NCBI GenBank assembly: GCA_014526335.1
Contig: JACTAT010000010.1
Span: 6,707,826-6,771,825 of the forward strand
Reading direction: 5' to 3'
From: Chrysaora quinquecirrha
Taxonomy: Eukaryota > Cnidaria > Scyphozoa > Semaeostomeae > Pelagiidae
Length of the DNA stretch: 64,000 nucleotides
Part shown: piece by piece, positions 14,111 through 24,520 of the stretch
Layout: every line of letters begins with the position of its first letter
Numbering within the stretch: the stretch's first letter is position 1
Program-made: the position numbers and the translations under genes
Notes under the pieces: model-generated
Databases searched by the model: none
What the model was told of the DNA's origin: nothing
Seen by the model: the letters and a program-made list of their open reading frames with translations, nothing else

Positions 14111-14702
14111 AACGAGCCGTCAAATTTGGAATCGAGGCTGAAACGACCTGAGACGACCTGCTATCTTAGCAACGAAGTGTTAAGGTCAAGGGATTTGTAT
14201 TGTTCTTTACGCATTGTCACATTCTTTTCTTATCACAATAGGAACACGTGTCAGTATCAAAGCAGCCATCCCTCTGGGAAGGTATTGTTCTTAATCTGTT
14301 GAAAAAAATCACTGTTGGAGCTGAAATTGATTGACTTCATATGATTTCCTTATCAAAAGGAGGAGTCTGTTTTCAATTAAGATATTTGGTTGTTGTCGTT
14401 CTCCCACAAATTCCCATTACTGTATAAGCCGAGGGGCATTTCACTCTGCAAAAAGGCGTACGAGATTTTCATTAAAACAAAAGGACTTTCAAGGGATTTC
14501 CAAGAAAACAATAGGACTTCCAGTAAAGGTGTACGAGATTTTCAAGGAGTGAATAATGCCCCTCGGTATAAGCTTTATGCGTAGTACCTTTTTTAAATAA
14601 AACCAGGGCTTTCTGAATTTTTCGCCTTTTCTTTTTGTTTTATTCTGAATTTTGTGTTTAACGCCAAATTCTTTAGATCAACATTTCGGTTCTGAAACTC
14701 CA

Positions 14703-15193
14703 TGTCACAGACCCAAGTGGCATGGTTTTATGCCCAAAGAAGACACCAAGAGAGACAAAGCTTTCTTTAGCTTACCATAAGTTCAACTGATTTCAACTAA
14801 ATTGCAAGCTGTATATATATACGAAGTAAATCTAAAAATAAGTTGTACATTAACGTAAGAATAAGCAAGTGATAACAAATAAAAGGAAGGGCTAGGCTGA
14901 ATAATGATAAGAAGTAAACAGAAAATAGCGACAAACTACGTAAAATGCTTAGCAAAAGCTATGGGAAAACGATGACTAAACCTATGAGTAGTCCTACACA
15001 ATGCTGGGAAAAACCCGCACCCATAACCTAAACAAACGACAGGGAATGACCTAACGTCAACTAGCGCAACATGATACCTCCTATGACGCACGGGGATACC
15101 TAAAGTACAGTTAATGATATGCAAAAATACAACTTAAGAAAATAATACGTGAATGAATGAAACTAACTACAAGGGCCTAAATACTTTGTGACA
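14703..15193 (-). repeat. LTR of element B (3' LTR by orientation)
   Basis: The 491-bp copy next to the polypurine tract. A 62-codon ORF occurs in both LTR copies simply because they are duplicates. Confidence 0.85.
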
Positions 15194-15205
15194 CACCTCC
15201 CTCCT
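15194..15205 (-). promoter_or_regulatory. polypurine tract of LTR element B
   Basis: AGGAGGGAGGTG on the minus strand abuts the TGTCAC start of the 3' LTR. Confidence 0.7.
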
Positions 15206-16323
15206 AAGATTAATTATATAATCAAAGATTATATACCATATTAATCTGAACATTAAACTAAATATCAATCAATATAAAATACAACTAAAATTGTTTTTAG
15301 AAATACACAGAGACTGAGAATGGTAATGCAAGACCTAAGGAGAGTTTTACTTAGTTCGATTCCAATGAAAAAGCAAATTCTTCTTGTACTGACTACGATA
15401 CTTTTTGTTCTATTCGTCTTAAGACACCATGTTCTTTTACCAAGCATTCTGAAATTCCTGCACATCATTTTCAGATATCCTACCAAGGAACTTCTTCAGA
15501 CTACCCGATGCAATAAACAGGAAATGACTTTGGACACCAAGAACCACACACAAATGCTTTCTTGTCTTTTGTTAATGTACTCATCTTCAGATCTTTTATG
15601 GGCACCAATACAGACACCAAACTGCAACATCTACTTGTGCTACGACCGCGGTTAAGCCAGCTCGGTACAGACAAATTGCCAACCATCCATAACTTTCGAA
15701 CCCATGGGCGACATTCCAGGCCAGTCATCTTACAAACTGCCAGTTCCCAAACAAAGTTATCTAAAACCCGATGGTTTTCCCAGCAACCTTGCCTAAATAC
15801 GCACTGAGACTTCACAGGTAGTTGGACTACAAATCTTCAGACAGCAAAACATCAAACAATCAGCAATGCCTTACTCGACTAAACCAACAATACGATTACG
15901 TTTACTTTTCATTTGCAACCCAAGGAAACTTAGACTCTAGAGCACCCCAAAATCAAAATTTTAAACAAACAAAGGAACAAAACTCAAATTCATAGCCAAA
16001 CAAATCAAAGTCTCACAGGATCAAAAGTTCAAAAAATTCAAGATTCACAAATACCCTTGAATGCACCAGACACAACTGTATCATTCTACCAAAGAATTTT
16101 GAATTCGGACATAAGTCTTTCCAACCTTATTTTTCGCCATGTCTTTGACACGTTCTTGCAGCATCTGTTCTCGCCATCCCTACCACTTGAGTCTTCTTGA
16201 CAATAGACGTCTTGTCTTTCACATTTAGCATTTTCAGCAACTCCTTCTTCTTCCGGGTTCGTCGAGATTTTCAGCTCGATTTCGATCTTGATCACCTTCG
16301 TGTTAATCTTGATCTTGATCTTT

Positions 16324-16341
16324 ATCCCGCTCCTGTCACCA
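16324..16341 (-). promoter_or_regulatory. primer-binding site of LTR element B
   Basis: The minus-strand sequence TGGTGACAGGAGCGGGAT starts 3 nt after the 5' LTR. TGG pairs with the CCA end of a tRNA. The tRNA identity was not determined. Confidence 0.7.
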
Positions 16342-16344
16342 AAT

Positions 16345-16835
16345 TGTCACAGACCCAAGTGGCATGGTTTTATGCCCAAAGAAGACACCAAGAGAGATAA
16401 AGCTTTCTTTAGCTTACCATAAGTTCAACTGATTTCAACTAAATTGCAAGCTGTATATATATACGAAGTAAATCTAAAAATAAGTTGTACATTAACGTAA
16501 GAATAAGCAAGTGATAACAAATAAAAGGAAGGGCTAGGCTGAATAATGATAAGAAGTAAACAGAAAATAGCGACAAACTACGTAAAATGCTTAGCAAAAG
16601 CTATGGGAAAACGATGACTAAACCTATGAGTAGTCCTACACAATGCTGGGAAAAACCCGCACCCATAACCTAAACAAACGACAGGGAATGACCTAACGTC
16701 AACTAGCGCAACATGATACCTCCTATGACGCACGGGGATACCTAAAGTACAGTTAATGATATGCAAAAATACAACTTAAGAAAATAATACGTGAATGAAT
16801 GAAACTAACTACAAGGGCCTAAATACTTTGTGACA
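16345..16835 (-). repeat. LTR of element B (5' LTR by orientation)
   Basis: The 491-bp copy next to the primer-binding site. Confidence 0.85.
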
Positions 16836-17256
16836 TTTCATAAAATCTCGTACACCTTTCTGAGGAGTGAAATGCCCCTCAGTAAAACTGCTCTCGAAGT
16901 GTCGAAAAACCCGGAAAACCGCCCATCATCATAACCCCTCATGCCCAATGACCCCTTATGGATCGGATCGACTGTCTTTCGCAGAAAATTAGGTGTCTGA
17001 TGAAAGGATGGCCGCTTTGATACTGACACGTGTTCCTATTGTGATAAGAAAAGAATGTGACAATGCGTAAAGAACAATACAAATCCCTTGACCTTAGCAC
17101 TTCGTTGCTAAGATAGCAGGTCGTCTCAGGTCGTTTCAGCCTCGATTCCAAATTTGACGGCTCGTTTCAGGTTGTTTCAGGTTGTTTCAGGTCGTTTCAG
17201 GTGATTTCATCTCGTTTCAGGTCGTTTCAGGTCGTCTCACTGTTTATAAATTACGT

Positions 17257-17520
17257 GTAAGGACCAGGACACTGTTCGACATCTCCACATATCAACAAAA
17301 GTAAACAAAATAAACTCTTTCTTCTTGGTTGGAGACCACGAAAAATGTTTGATGTATGCAACGATGAGTAAACAAACGTTTCTCCATGAAATAAGTCTGC
17401 TTCATTTAATGTAATGCTAATGCCATCTGGTTTACAGAAACTTGGTTTCTTTGCCATAAACGATACAAAAATCATGAAAATGAGCAGCGGCAAAAACACG
17501 TCCGTCCTCTCCGCAGCCAT
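17257..17520 (-). CDS. LINE ORF2 N-terminus with 2A-like motif, separated from the rest
   Basis: This reads from ATG at 17520 (MAAERTDVFL...) through a hydrophobic stretch and FCLLLLICGDVEQCPGPY. The GDVExxPGP core (17260-17286) resembles the 2A-like ribosome-skipping or signal-type motif known at the start of some CR1/L2-type LINE proteins, but the usual Asn before Pro-Gly-Pro is Cys here. The next native codon, AAT for Asn, is at 14011-14013 beyond the 3.2-kb insertion. In the present DNA the frame stops two codons after Pro. Phase and target duplication both support continuity with the endonuclease part. Confidence 0.85.
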
Positions 17521-17567
17521 CTTAAGTCATGAGAGGGATCGAAGGGATCGTAATAGGGATCGAATAT

Positions 17568-17805
17568 TGTAATAGGGATCGAAGAAGACTTCTGTTTTAC
17601 GTGCGAAGACACGGAGCCAGGAATACGACTTTGTATGACATTATCATGATTCAAGACTGACTAGATTTACATTACATACAACTTATATACACTTACTAAC
17701 GGAAATAATTACGGAGAGAACAAAGGAACGAAAGGAAGAGAGAAAGTTCATACATTACATTTAACATGATAGAGAGGCTGTAATTAGGCATGCTGTCCTG
17801 CTACA
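17568..17805 (-). repeat. LTR of element A, right copy (5' LTR)
   Basis: 238 bp, followed by ATCA. Just upstream on the plus strand are two further partial GGGATCGAA words of the LTR edge at 17535-17567. Confidence 0.85.
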
Positions 17806-18469
17806 ATCAATGTGCCGGTGTACCGGGAAGCGTACCGGTCAGTATTCTTGCCGGTTTTCACGCATGCGCATGTTTTGGTTTTGACTTTTCAAGTGTACCA
17901 TGTGTAATTAGGTTTCCCAAAATTTGGCCGAAGACTTCCACAGAAGTAACACAGAAAAACACGTGGTTATAATTTTCACAAACTTACATCCGATGAACTC
18001 AACTGTTGAGTGTAAGTTAAATAAACTGATGAAATGAGCGAACTTAAATACACAAATGAAGCGTCTAGCCGAATTGGCAAAGAAATAAGACAAAGCATTA
18101 TTACAAATATGGAAAAGAATAAGCTAAACATGATAATAATTAAAGGTGCCTAATCAACTGACTAACATATATACCATGCTAATAAGGCGCGCAAGATGCC
18201 TTATGACCCGCGCACAGAAACTAAATGACGCAAAAGGGCAAAGAAAACCATGGAAAAAACAGAAATCAGAAATGAAAGGGCGCGAACGCGAACGCTGCCA
18301 ACTACCAGAGCACTTAACAGTATGACATACCTATAGTCCTAAAAAGTAGCTGTATTACACATGTACCGAACTGCAGTTGCACCGTACCGGGTCGATATTG
18401 GCCTGTCGTATAGCCTTTACCGGGTGCTCTGTACCAGCGTACCGTGAAGCTGTCACCCCCACATTATGG

Positions 18470-19560
18470 CTATGTATTGTATTTACCCTCAATTATTGTT
18501 TTTGCGTTTTATTTTGACAAATTTAGTTTCTTGATCCTCTGCTGTAGTCCTCCAACAGACATCAATTTATCCTTCCTAGTCCTCTGTACTGATTTTATTC
18601 CTCTGCTGTACTGAATGAAGTCCCTTGGCTGTACTGATGTTAGCCATCTGTTGTACTATAGCCTCTGCACGGCACAGACATAACCCGGATTGTTGTAAGG
18701 TATCTAAATCTACTTTTCCCGGATTGTCATAATTGTATTCTTTACTCGGCATTGCATCAATCACCGCCAAATTTCTTCAATTCAAAATTTGTAGTAATTT
18801 AACATAATCTCACATTATGCTGATGCAGCAGCTATCTGATTTATGTTGAAAGGTAACTCGCTTGCTGACATCTTTGCTCGTTTGCTTTTTTCACTTCGTT
18901 TGAAGTTTTCTTTGTTTTCGTTTTCTTTTCATACTTTGCTCACATGTCTATTGAGCCACTGAATTTTGTGAGCTTCATTCTTCATTCTCAACTCCCATCC
19001 GAACTTCGTGAAAAAAAGTCATATTTGTCTAGATAAGGGCTCCTTTTCCGAAAATAAGATATTGTTTTTATTCTCAAATTAAGACAAGTGAAAATTAAGA
19101 CAATTACAATCAATTGATCAGTTGACTTGGAATTGTTAGAAATTGTAATGACTAAACCAACAAAAAATAATTCAGTATCCATAAATCAGCATCATCGAAA
19201 TTGAACATGGACGAGCTGATCTATCTGGGCTCAATTGTTTACCCAGAGTCACTCCAAGCTAAAGAGTAGCATTGAGGAACAATAAATGATTGGACATTTG
19301 GCAAGCAAAAACGGCAATGTGAGGCAAAGAGTGTAATGACTGAGCTTCGCAAGATAACGCAAGAACAAGGAGGAGCAAGTTCCGTGTATATACGAATGCA
19401 AACTCTCGTTCATTACACTTAAATCTGTTTAACATATGGAATTAAAAGGAACAAGAAAAACATTAAAAAATGACTTTTCATTTCCAGCAGCAGCAGTACC
19501 GTCACGTCATATCTCATATAGACCATATAAAGCCATCATTATCACTTATTATCTTATCAT
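18470..19560. other. intergenic, no gene seen
   Basis: AT-rich sequence with a C/T-rich patch (CTGTACTGA words, 18540-18660). ORFs on both strands are short and lack splice context. I see no domain or exon chain. Confidence 0.5.
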
Positions 19561-19581
19561 CATTATCACTTCATCCTATTT

Positions 19582-19836
19582 TTGTGTGCCAGTAACATGA
19601 CCGCCATCGCAGCCGAAGCATGTAGCTGGAAAGTGCACAATACGCTAATTTTGCAGATAGAAAATGGGTCCTTTATGCCACTAATTTTTACAACATCAGG
19701 AGGCATGAGCAGAGTAGCCGAGTTACTGGCAGACAACAGAATTTGTGAAGTATTTATCGAATTGGATTCGCACAAGAATTGCCTTCTCCTTGCTGAGGTC
19801 CATGAGTCTCTGCATTTGTGGATCAAGATCCCCTAG
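19582..19836 (+). pseudogene. retroelement C-terminal remnant
   Basis: The plus-strand frame reads LQIENGSFMPLIFTTSGGM followed by AELLADN. The pattern Val/Ile-Glu-x-Gly-Ser/Thr-Phe-x-Pro-Leu-x-Phe...Gly-Gly recurs at 24.2-24.4 kb in this window. I know it from C-terminal segments of reverse-transcriptase-bearing repeats in cnidarian genomes, but cannot name the exact class. After SRVAELLADN the reading loses similarity. It is a decayed fragment, not a host gene. Confidence 0.45.
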
Positions 19837-19839
19837 GAA

Positions 19840-21740
19840 AAGAAATGTTCCAACATCTGAGACGAACAGTGATATTTTTATGTCCAGTCGTGACTTGGTG
19901 TTCAAGCAATAAGCTTAAACTGTTTAGTTGACTTGTTCTACATTAATTTCGTTTCTATGTTTTTAATATTATTTTCTATCATTAGTAGATTAGTGTTGTT
20001 TGCATTGTGTGCTAATTCCACTGTATAATTTGCAGTCCGAAATTCTAGCAAAACCGGGCACAGTGAACCGATATCAGAAGAAAATGATTTTGTAAACGCT
20101 AGAAAAGCAACGCTTTACTTCTTCTAATGAGTAAACGTAAAAACTCTTTATAAAAGTTACCATCAAATACAGCGCCGTCGAGAGCCAGCTCGGCCCCTGG
20201 AGTTATCCCAAGGGGATTTGGGGGCGAAGCCCCTGAGAAAATTTTTCGTGACCACGCCGTCTAAACTCTCGGAAAATGAGGGAAACGCCCTTTTAAAATA
20301 TGTATCATGAAAAATAACAAACTCAGGCTAAGATATCGCATTTCACTTCATTTTAAAACTACTGTATAACCTTGATTTCAGAAAAGAACTCAATTTAAAA
20401 ATTGTTTTATCCCTTTGGGAATGTTTCTGGTGTGGAACATATTGATGAAACATCGTTTCATTTGAAGATGGACTTTGACATTCACTTCTGGCTCCGTCAT
20501 TTGTCTATAAAAATAAAAAAAGGGTTAATAAAAAACGAGTCCTTTAAAATATCAGTACCAACGATGACAATGAGAAAGCAAGAAAAAGAAAAATAGACAG
20601 TAGACATTTTACCTGTTTGGTCTTAAAACTTTGTAGACGTTAAGATTGTTAATCATAATGCATTTCTGTCCATCAATTCATGTTGATCCTCTTCGAATTC
20701 ACACTGCTCATCAACCTCTAGAATGGTTTGTAGCCTTGAAGCTTCTTGACAATTCTAAAAAGATATGGATATAATATGTTTCAGTTTTGACATATAGCGA
20801 CATTGAAGTTTCGAGTGTTAAAGTTGTAGTTGCGTACTGTTTTCAACAACTTAGGGCCGTTAAGTTTTGTACCTACCTGAATTATATCTCCTACGATACT
20901 ATTTCACAAGCAATTGAAACTACAAGTATTGGTTTTTTGAAACAAAAATAAATAGTAAACAATAAATAAAGGTGTAGTACCAACCCTCGCTATACGCCGC
21001 GCAACGCGTTATGCATATACGATATCAAATAGATGCAAAGTTTGCATATTATAGATTGATTATAATTAAATTATGCCAGCCCCTTTCGGACTCATCAGCT
21101 AATCTCCCATAAAGAGCATTTCGGGGCTTATGAATAGTATGCTCCGTTCGTTTATGGGCGCCCCCACGTTCCTGCGTCCAAGAACATGGTCCGAAGAAAG
21201 TGGCAATGTATAAGGTTCAGTGTATGCAATAAAAGATATGCCAAAGGCTTCATTAAATATGCAGATTGTATATTACACAAAAGTAACATTCTCTAAGCCA
21301 GCGATTATAAGCCAGACAAAAGGCGGAAAGTATGTATACAAGTTAGCTGACAAATTTTAGATAGAATGAAAGCTGTGATACAGATACTGTTAAAAGGCAC
21401 AGTCAATCATTCCCAAATGATGTCCGTGATAGATTCTGCATGAGATGCGTGTCTGGATGAAGCCAAAGTGCGTGGATGAAGCTAATTAAGTCTTTGATTA
21501 TGATCTTGATCATGAAGATGATGAATAATGATGATGATGACAGAACCGAAACAGGCCGTTTGCAAGAAATTTCCCAGACAGACCATTCGGAAGATAAAAT
21601 TGTTTTGGCCCAGTGGCAAAACATTATGTAGCTATATATGGAAGAGGAATGTTAGCGACGCAACGCGTCAAAAATTGCCTTTAAATGCTTAATGAGCACC
21701 ACCTTTCATGGACGAGAAAAAGCCATAATTACCAGAGAGA
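19840..21740. other. intergenic or 3' region of the neighbouring minus-strand gene
   Basis: No gene is proven here. The minus-strand stretch 20690-20755 is an open segment with an acceptor-like TTTTTAG in front (QEASRLQTILEVDEQCEFEE) that ends in TGA. It may be a 3' exon of the gene at 21.8-23.6 kb used by an alternative form, but the phase does not join to the stop-containing exon. A GC-rich hairpin-prone patch (GGGGCGAAGCCCC) lies near 20220. Confidence 0.4.
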
Positions 21741-21760
21741 AACATAATTATTTACCTGTA

Positions 21761-23560
21761 TCAAAAATCATTTGAAGAAACTCCATCGTTGAAATAAGAT
21801 TCATGAGCAAGGTCTTCTGAGCAGACAAATGGTCTTTCATAAAAATCTGAATGATTTTGATCATTTTCGTCATACCCGTAATGTATATTTCCCTTCTTCG
21901 GTACCTTTTTGCTGTTGCTGGCTGTAAAAAATTCATTCCATGTTAAGTAGGTGTATGGAAATCCGAAAATCAAATTAAATGTGAAGTACAGAAAGAGAAA
22001 ACTCGTTTCTTGCATTCAGTTTATCCCTTGAATATAAGTTTAAATTAAAACAGCTGAGAAATTTGGTAATCGCATTGTGTTTGACCAAAATAAGGGGGAC
22101 GGGGTGGGATGGGAAATTTGTAGAACAGTAAATTTAACAGGTCTATGTCACCGCAAGACGTCCAGAACGTTGTTATGTAGACAGCTACAAGCGAATAGAC
22201 CGCTAGAAGTATATATAGAAGTATTTTTTATGTACAGATATAAATGAATAGTTTTCTTCAAAGGCAAATGCTTTTCTCAAATTTCTTATTTTTGATTTTT
22301 ATCGTGTACTCCCTCGTTTAAAGCACATTCCTAAAATAAAAGCAGCCTTGATAATAGAAGAAATACCATCCCAATGCCATGCGCATGCGAACTATTTATC
22401 AAATGCTTCCAGTAATGAAATACTCGTTTTGTTTTTACCTTGGAAGAAAACATGTTGATTGCGGTGCTGCAGTTCAGTTGCATTCCTCCCAGATGGTATG
22501 AACATTGCACAACTATTTGCTTTGCGTACAATAACAGTATTGTCGAACTCTTGTGAAGAATCTGCATCCTCCGATGAAGAATATCCCTTTTGTGAATTTT
22601 CAATTGATTTTACAATGTTAGCAACGATTTGTCGGTTCATCTCTGCTGCAACGTCGTCATCGTCGATATCAGACGGTGCAGTTTTGAGAAAACGATATCT
22701 GGATCTTTGTATCTTCATGCAAGATCTATCTTTCTCTTGTATGGTAAGTGGTCTTTCTGTTTTTAATATTTCTTCATTGGAAATTATGTCACCTTTCTTT
22801 GAATCTTGCTCGGCTACGAGATCGTTTGATGAAGATGTTTCACTGCTGTTTTTCTCATTTTGAACTGAACAATTGATAACAGAAACTGTTGTTTCCTCTT
22901 TACAACCATATACAACTTCATCTTCATCCTTTTCAATCTGCTCTTTCGTATCCAGACCTGTGACTTTCGAGCAGTATGATCCATTTTTGACAGAGGATGC
23001 AAGGAAAATATCATAACGGGAATTTCGTGGGAAACCTTTGTCTGCATGTTCCTCTGTATTGCCATGATTCAGTGGAAAGGAACTTTTTGATGACAAATTT
23101 GGCCTTCTTGCTGCAAGGATCTAGGTTTAGTTATTAAATCTTTTTGCGCGGCATTCATACAAGTGTTTAATGGCACAATTTTGGAAGCTTTCATGCAGCG
23201 TTTTTTGATGGATTCTTTTGAAGGATTCCGTATGATGTTGGAATCTTTTCGTAGGTTACTTTTCACTTCAAAATCTTCGCTTGCATATTCAACTAAGTTG
23301 TAATGCTGCTGGCTTGACGATTCACTAAAACTCTGAATTGTCAAATCCTCATCTTCTTCAATCGGAGCAACAATGTTTACCTTTGGTAAGCAGCAGATTA
23401 AAGAACTGAAAAACCTGCAACGCGAGAAGATAGTGTTGACGAATTTTTGGATCGTGAGCGATCGGTTCTTCGCTGAAGTACACGACTTTTCATTATGTAC
23501 ACGGTCGAATATCCCTACAAACTTTTTAGAAACTGCTTTTCTTTCAATTTTCTTTGTCAA
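21761..23560 (-). CDS. hypothetical acidic Ser-rich protein (unrecognised host gene)
   Basis: On the minus strand an ATG at 23560 opens MTKKIERKAVSKKFVGIFDR. The reading continues with acidic segments (PIEEDEDLTIQSFSESSS), then switches frame around 23085-23110. The second frame runs 23096-22439 (RYRFLKTAPSDIDDDDVAAE, MNRQIVANIVKSIENSQ, YSSSEDADSSQEFD) to a donor CAAG/GTAAAA. It joins in phase to an exon at 21921-21761 (ASNSKKVPKKGNIHYGY... to SSNDF, stop). The frame switch could be a short unrecognised intron or a frameshift. The acceptor-like CCTTGCAG near 23115 favours an intron. Composition is rich in Ser, Asp, Glu and Lys and probably largely disordered. No domain is recognised. Expression evidence would settle whether it is real. 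Confidence 0.5.
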
Positions 23561-23913
23561 ATAATAATAATCTGAAAAGTTACATCGACTAATGCGCCTT
23601 TTATCAACAAATGTTAATAATTTAATTGTGACGCAATCAATCGATTGGCTGCAGGCAAGTTGTTTGTGACGTCGAATTTGATGGAGTTGTCGATACTTTA
23701 TTTTCGTGCTAAGATAAAACTCCAGCCTGGCAACCCCGACAAATATAGCTAAGAGCCAATGTAGCCGTCAAACCGTCAAACCGTTTTAGAATCTTGAAAA
23801 CAACATTTTTCCAGGGTCGATTTTACGGAAGAATTTTGATCTTCTCTAGTCTAAAAGTACAGTTGAGGTTTCGAATGGGCGGCCTGTCGATTCCTTTAGT
23901 CAAGAAGTAACAT

Positions 23914-24520
23914 TTGAGCATGCAAATTCAGTTTTACTTTCCAGGCAGCTATCTGAAAACAACAAGCAGCAGACATCGGAAAACTGCATCAACAAGGGCA
24001 CCATCAAAAAAACTTAAAAATGAAGTGAAGCAATCTCGCCACAATCGAAGATCTGCACTGCAGACAACTCTAAGAGATAAATTGAGCAAAAATAATCTCG
24101 TAGCAAATAACATTGCAACAATGAAGGAGCTTCATCCTGGTTAACAACCATTTAGTGCAAGAAGTGTTTTCCACGTGGCTCTTGTTAGCCACGTTAACAA
24201 GAGCCTACCTAAAGTCTTCGCCAACAACGAGAAACAAAAGAAAAGATCCCATGGCATATGTGTGTTTAAGGTAGAACATGGTTCTTTCACACCCTTGTTT
24301 TTTCATCCCGCGGGCGGAGGCTGCAGCCCTAAGACAGAGAGATTCATTACGGAACTGGGCTGCAAAATAGCTATCAAACAGTAAGAAGAACTAAGCATGG
24401 TAACGAGCTGGTTAAGGTCTAGGCTGTGTTTTACGCATTTACGATCAGCTATACTATGCAAAAGAGGTTCAAGAACAATAAAGAAGATGGACATTCCAAC
24501 AGACTCATCGGACATAGAAA
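23914..24520 (+). pseudogene. retroelement C-terminal remnant, second copy of the family
   Basis: Interrupted plus-strand frames give a basic segment (TASTRAPSKKLKNEVKQSRH), then FKVEHGSFTPLFFHPAGGG, one in-frame stop after KIAIKQ, and then MVTSWLRSRLCFTHLRSAI followed by CKRGSRT. The order matches the C-terminal block seen in retroelement polyproteins of cnidarians and relates to 19582-19836. Two stops and the lack of an upstream RT show a dead fragment. Class unknown. Confidence 0.5.

Larger units (their letters stand above)
14703..16835 (-). mobile_element. LTR retrotransposon B, 2.1-kb non-autonomous
   Basis: Two 491-bp direct repeats (14703-15193, 16345-16835) start TGTCACAGACC and end TTTGTGACA on the plus strand. 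They are almost identical (for example one C/T difference in GAGAGACAAAG). On the minus strand the 5' LTR is followed after 3 nt by TGGTGACAGGAGCGGGAT, a tRNA primer-binding site (plus-strand 16324-16341). AGGAGGGAGGTG directly precedes the 3' LTR (plus-strand 15194-15205) and is a good polypurine tract. The interior is 1.15 kb. It has a 69-codon minus ORF at 16086-16295 near the PBS that could be a gag remnant, but no pol. No matching 5-bp target duplication is visible (CTCCA versus TTTCA). Confidence 0.85.
14022..17255. mobile_element. Mutator-like (long TIR, 9-bp TSD) non-autonomous element
   Basis: Terminal inverted repeats of about 252 bp (14022-14273 and 17004-17255) start CGTAATTTATAAACAGTGAG. 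TGTAAGGAC flanks both sides (14013-14021 and 17256-17264), an exact 9-bp target duplication. Long TIRs plus 9-bp TSDs are typical of Mutator/MULE elements. No transposase is present, so the element is non-autonomous. The outer part of each TIR is a run of 10-11-bp CGACCTGAAA units. The interior, not counting LTR element B, is about 600 bp and contains an inverted pair of GGGGCATT/AATGCCCC words shared with the element at 39-40 kb. Confidence 0.85.
10979..17545 (-). mobile_element. CR1/L2-type LINE, nearly full ORF2, split by an insertion
   Basis: A non-LTR retrotransposon on the minus strand. The 3' end is a TAA/ATT trinucleotide tail (10979-11000 on the plus strand), typical of LINEs that end in short tandem repeats rather than poly(A). 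The protein combines an apurinic endonuclease and a reverse transcriptase. The 5' border lies between 17521 and the LTR at 17568, and no clear target duplication was found. The ORF is interrupted by the element at 14022-17255. The TSD there (TGTAAGGAC) shows that the LINE was continuous before that insertion. LINE nucleotides excluding the insertion come to about 3.3 kb. Confidence 0.9.
9654..17805 (-). mobile_element. LTR retrotransposon A (short, non-autonomous), host of the transposon nest
   Basis: Two direct repeats, 9654-9896 and 17568-17805, begin TGTAATAGGG and end CTGCTACA, so both show TG...CA ends. They differ at a few positions, including a 5-bp extra GCTAT-type duplication in the left copy. 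ATCA flanks the outer edges on both sides, giving a 4-bp target duplication. Reading the minus strand, the LTR contains AGTGTATATAAGTTG, a TATA-like promoter. On that strand a purine stretch AAGGAGGGG lies about 20 nt upstream of the left (3') LTR. The internal sequence left after subtracting the LINE is only about 1.1 kb, with no gag or pol ORF. A LINE has been inserted next to the right LTR. Confidence 0.8.
9626..18465. mobile_element. possible outermost TIR element around the 9.65-17.8 kb nest
   Basis: Outside the LTR element, the left flank reads GGGGTGACGGCTGTG and the right flank ends in the near-complement CAGCTTCA...GTCACCCCC (reverse strand GGGGGTGACAGCT). The right arm (17806-18465) is GC-rich with repeated TACCGG words, unlike the surrounding AT-rich DNA. 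The flanks share CATTA (CATTAGAG left, CATTATGG right), possibly a decayed target duplication. The inverted match is only about 15 bp and imperfect, so this is a tentative call. Confidence 0.33.

Noticed and set aside
14936..15124. 62-codon minus ORF identical to one at 16578-16766
   Set aside because: It is duplicated because it lies in the two LTRs of element B. No protein features.
15265..15815. Overlapping ORFs on both strands inside LTR element B
   Set aside because: No gag, protease or RT motif and both strands are equally open. They are treated as non-coding interior.
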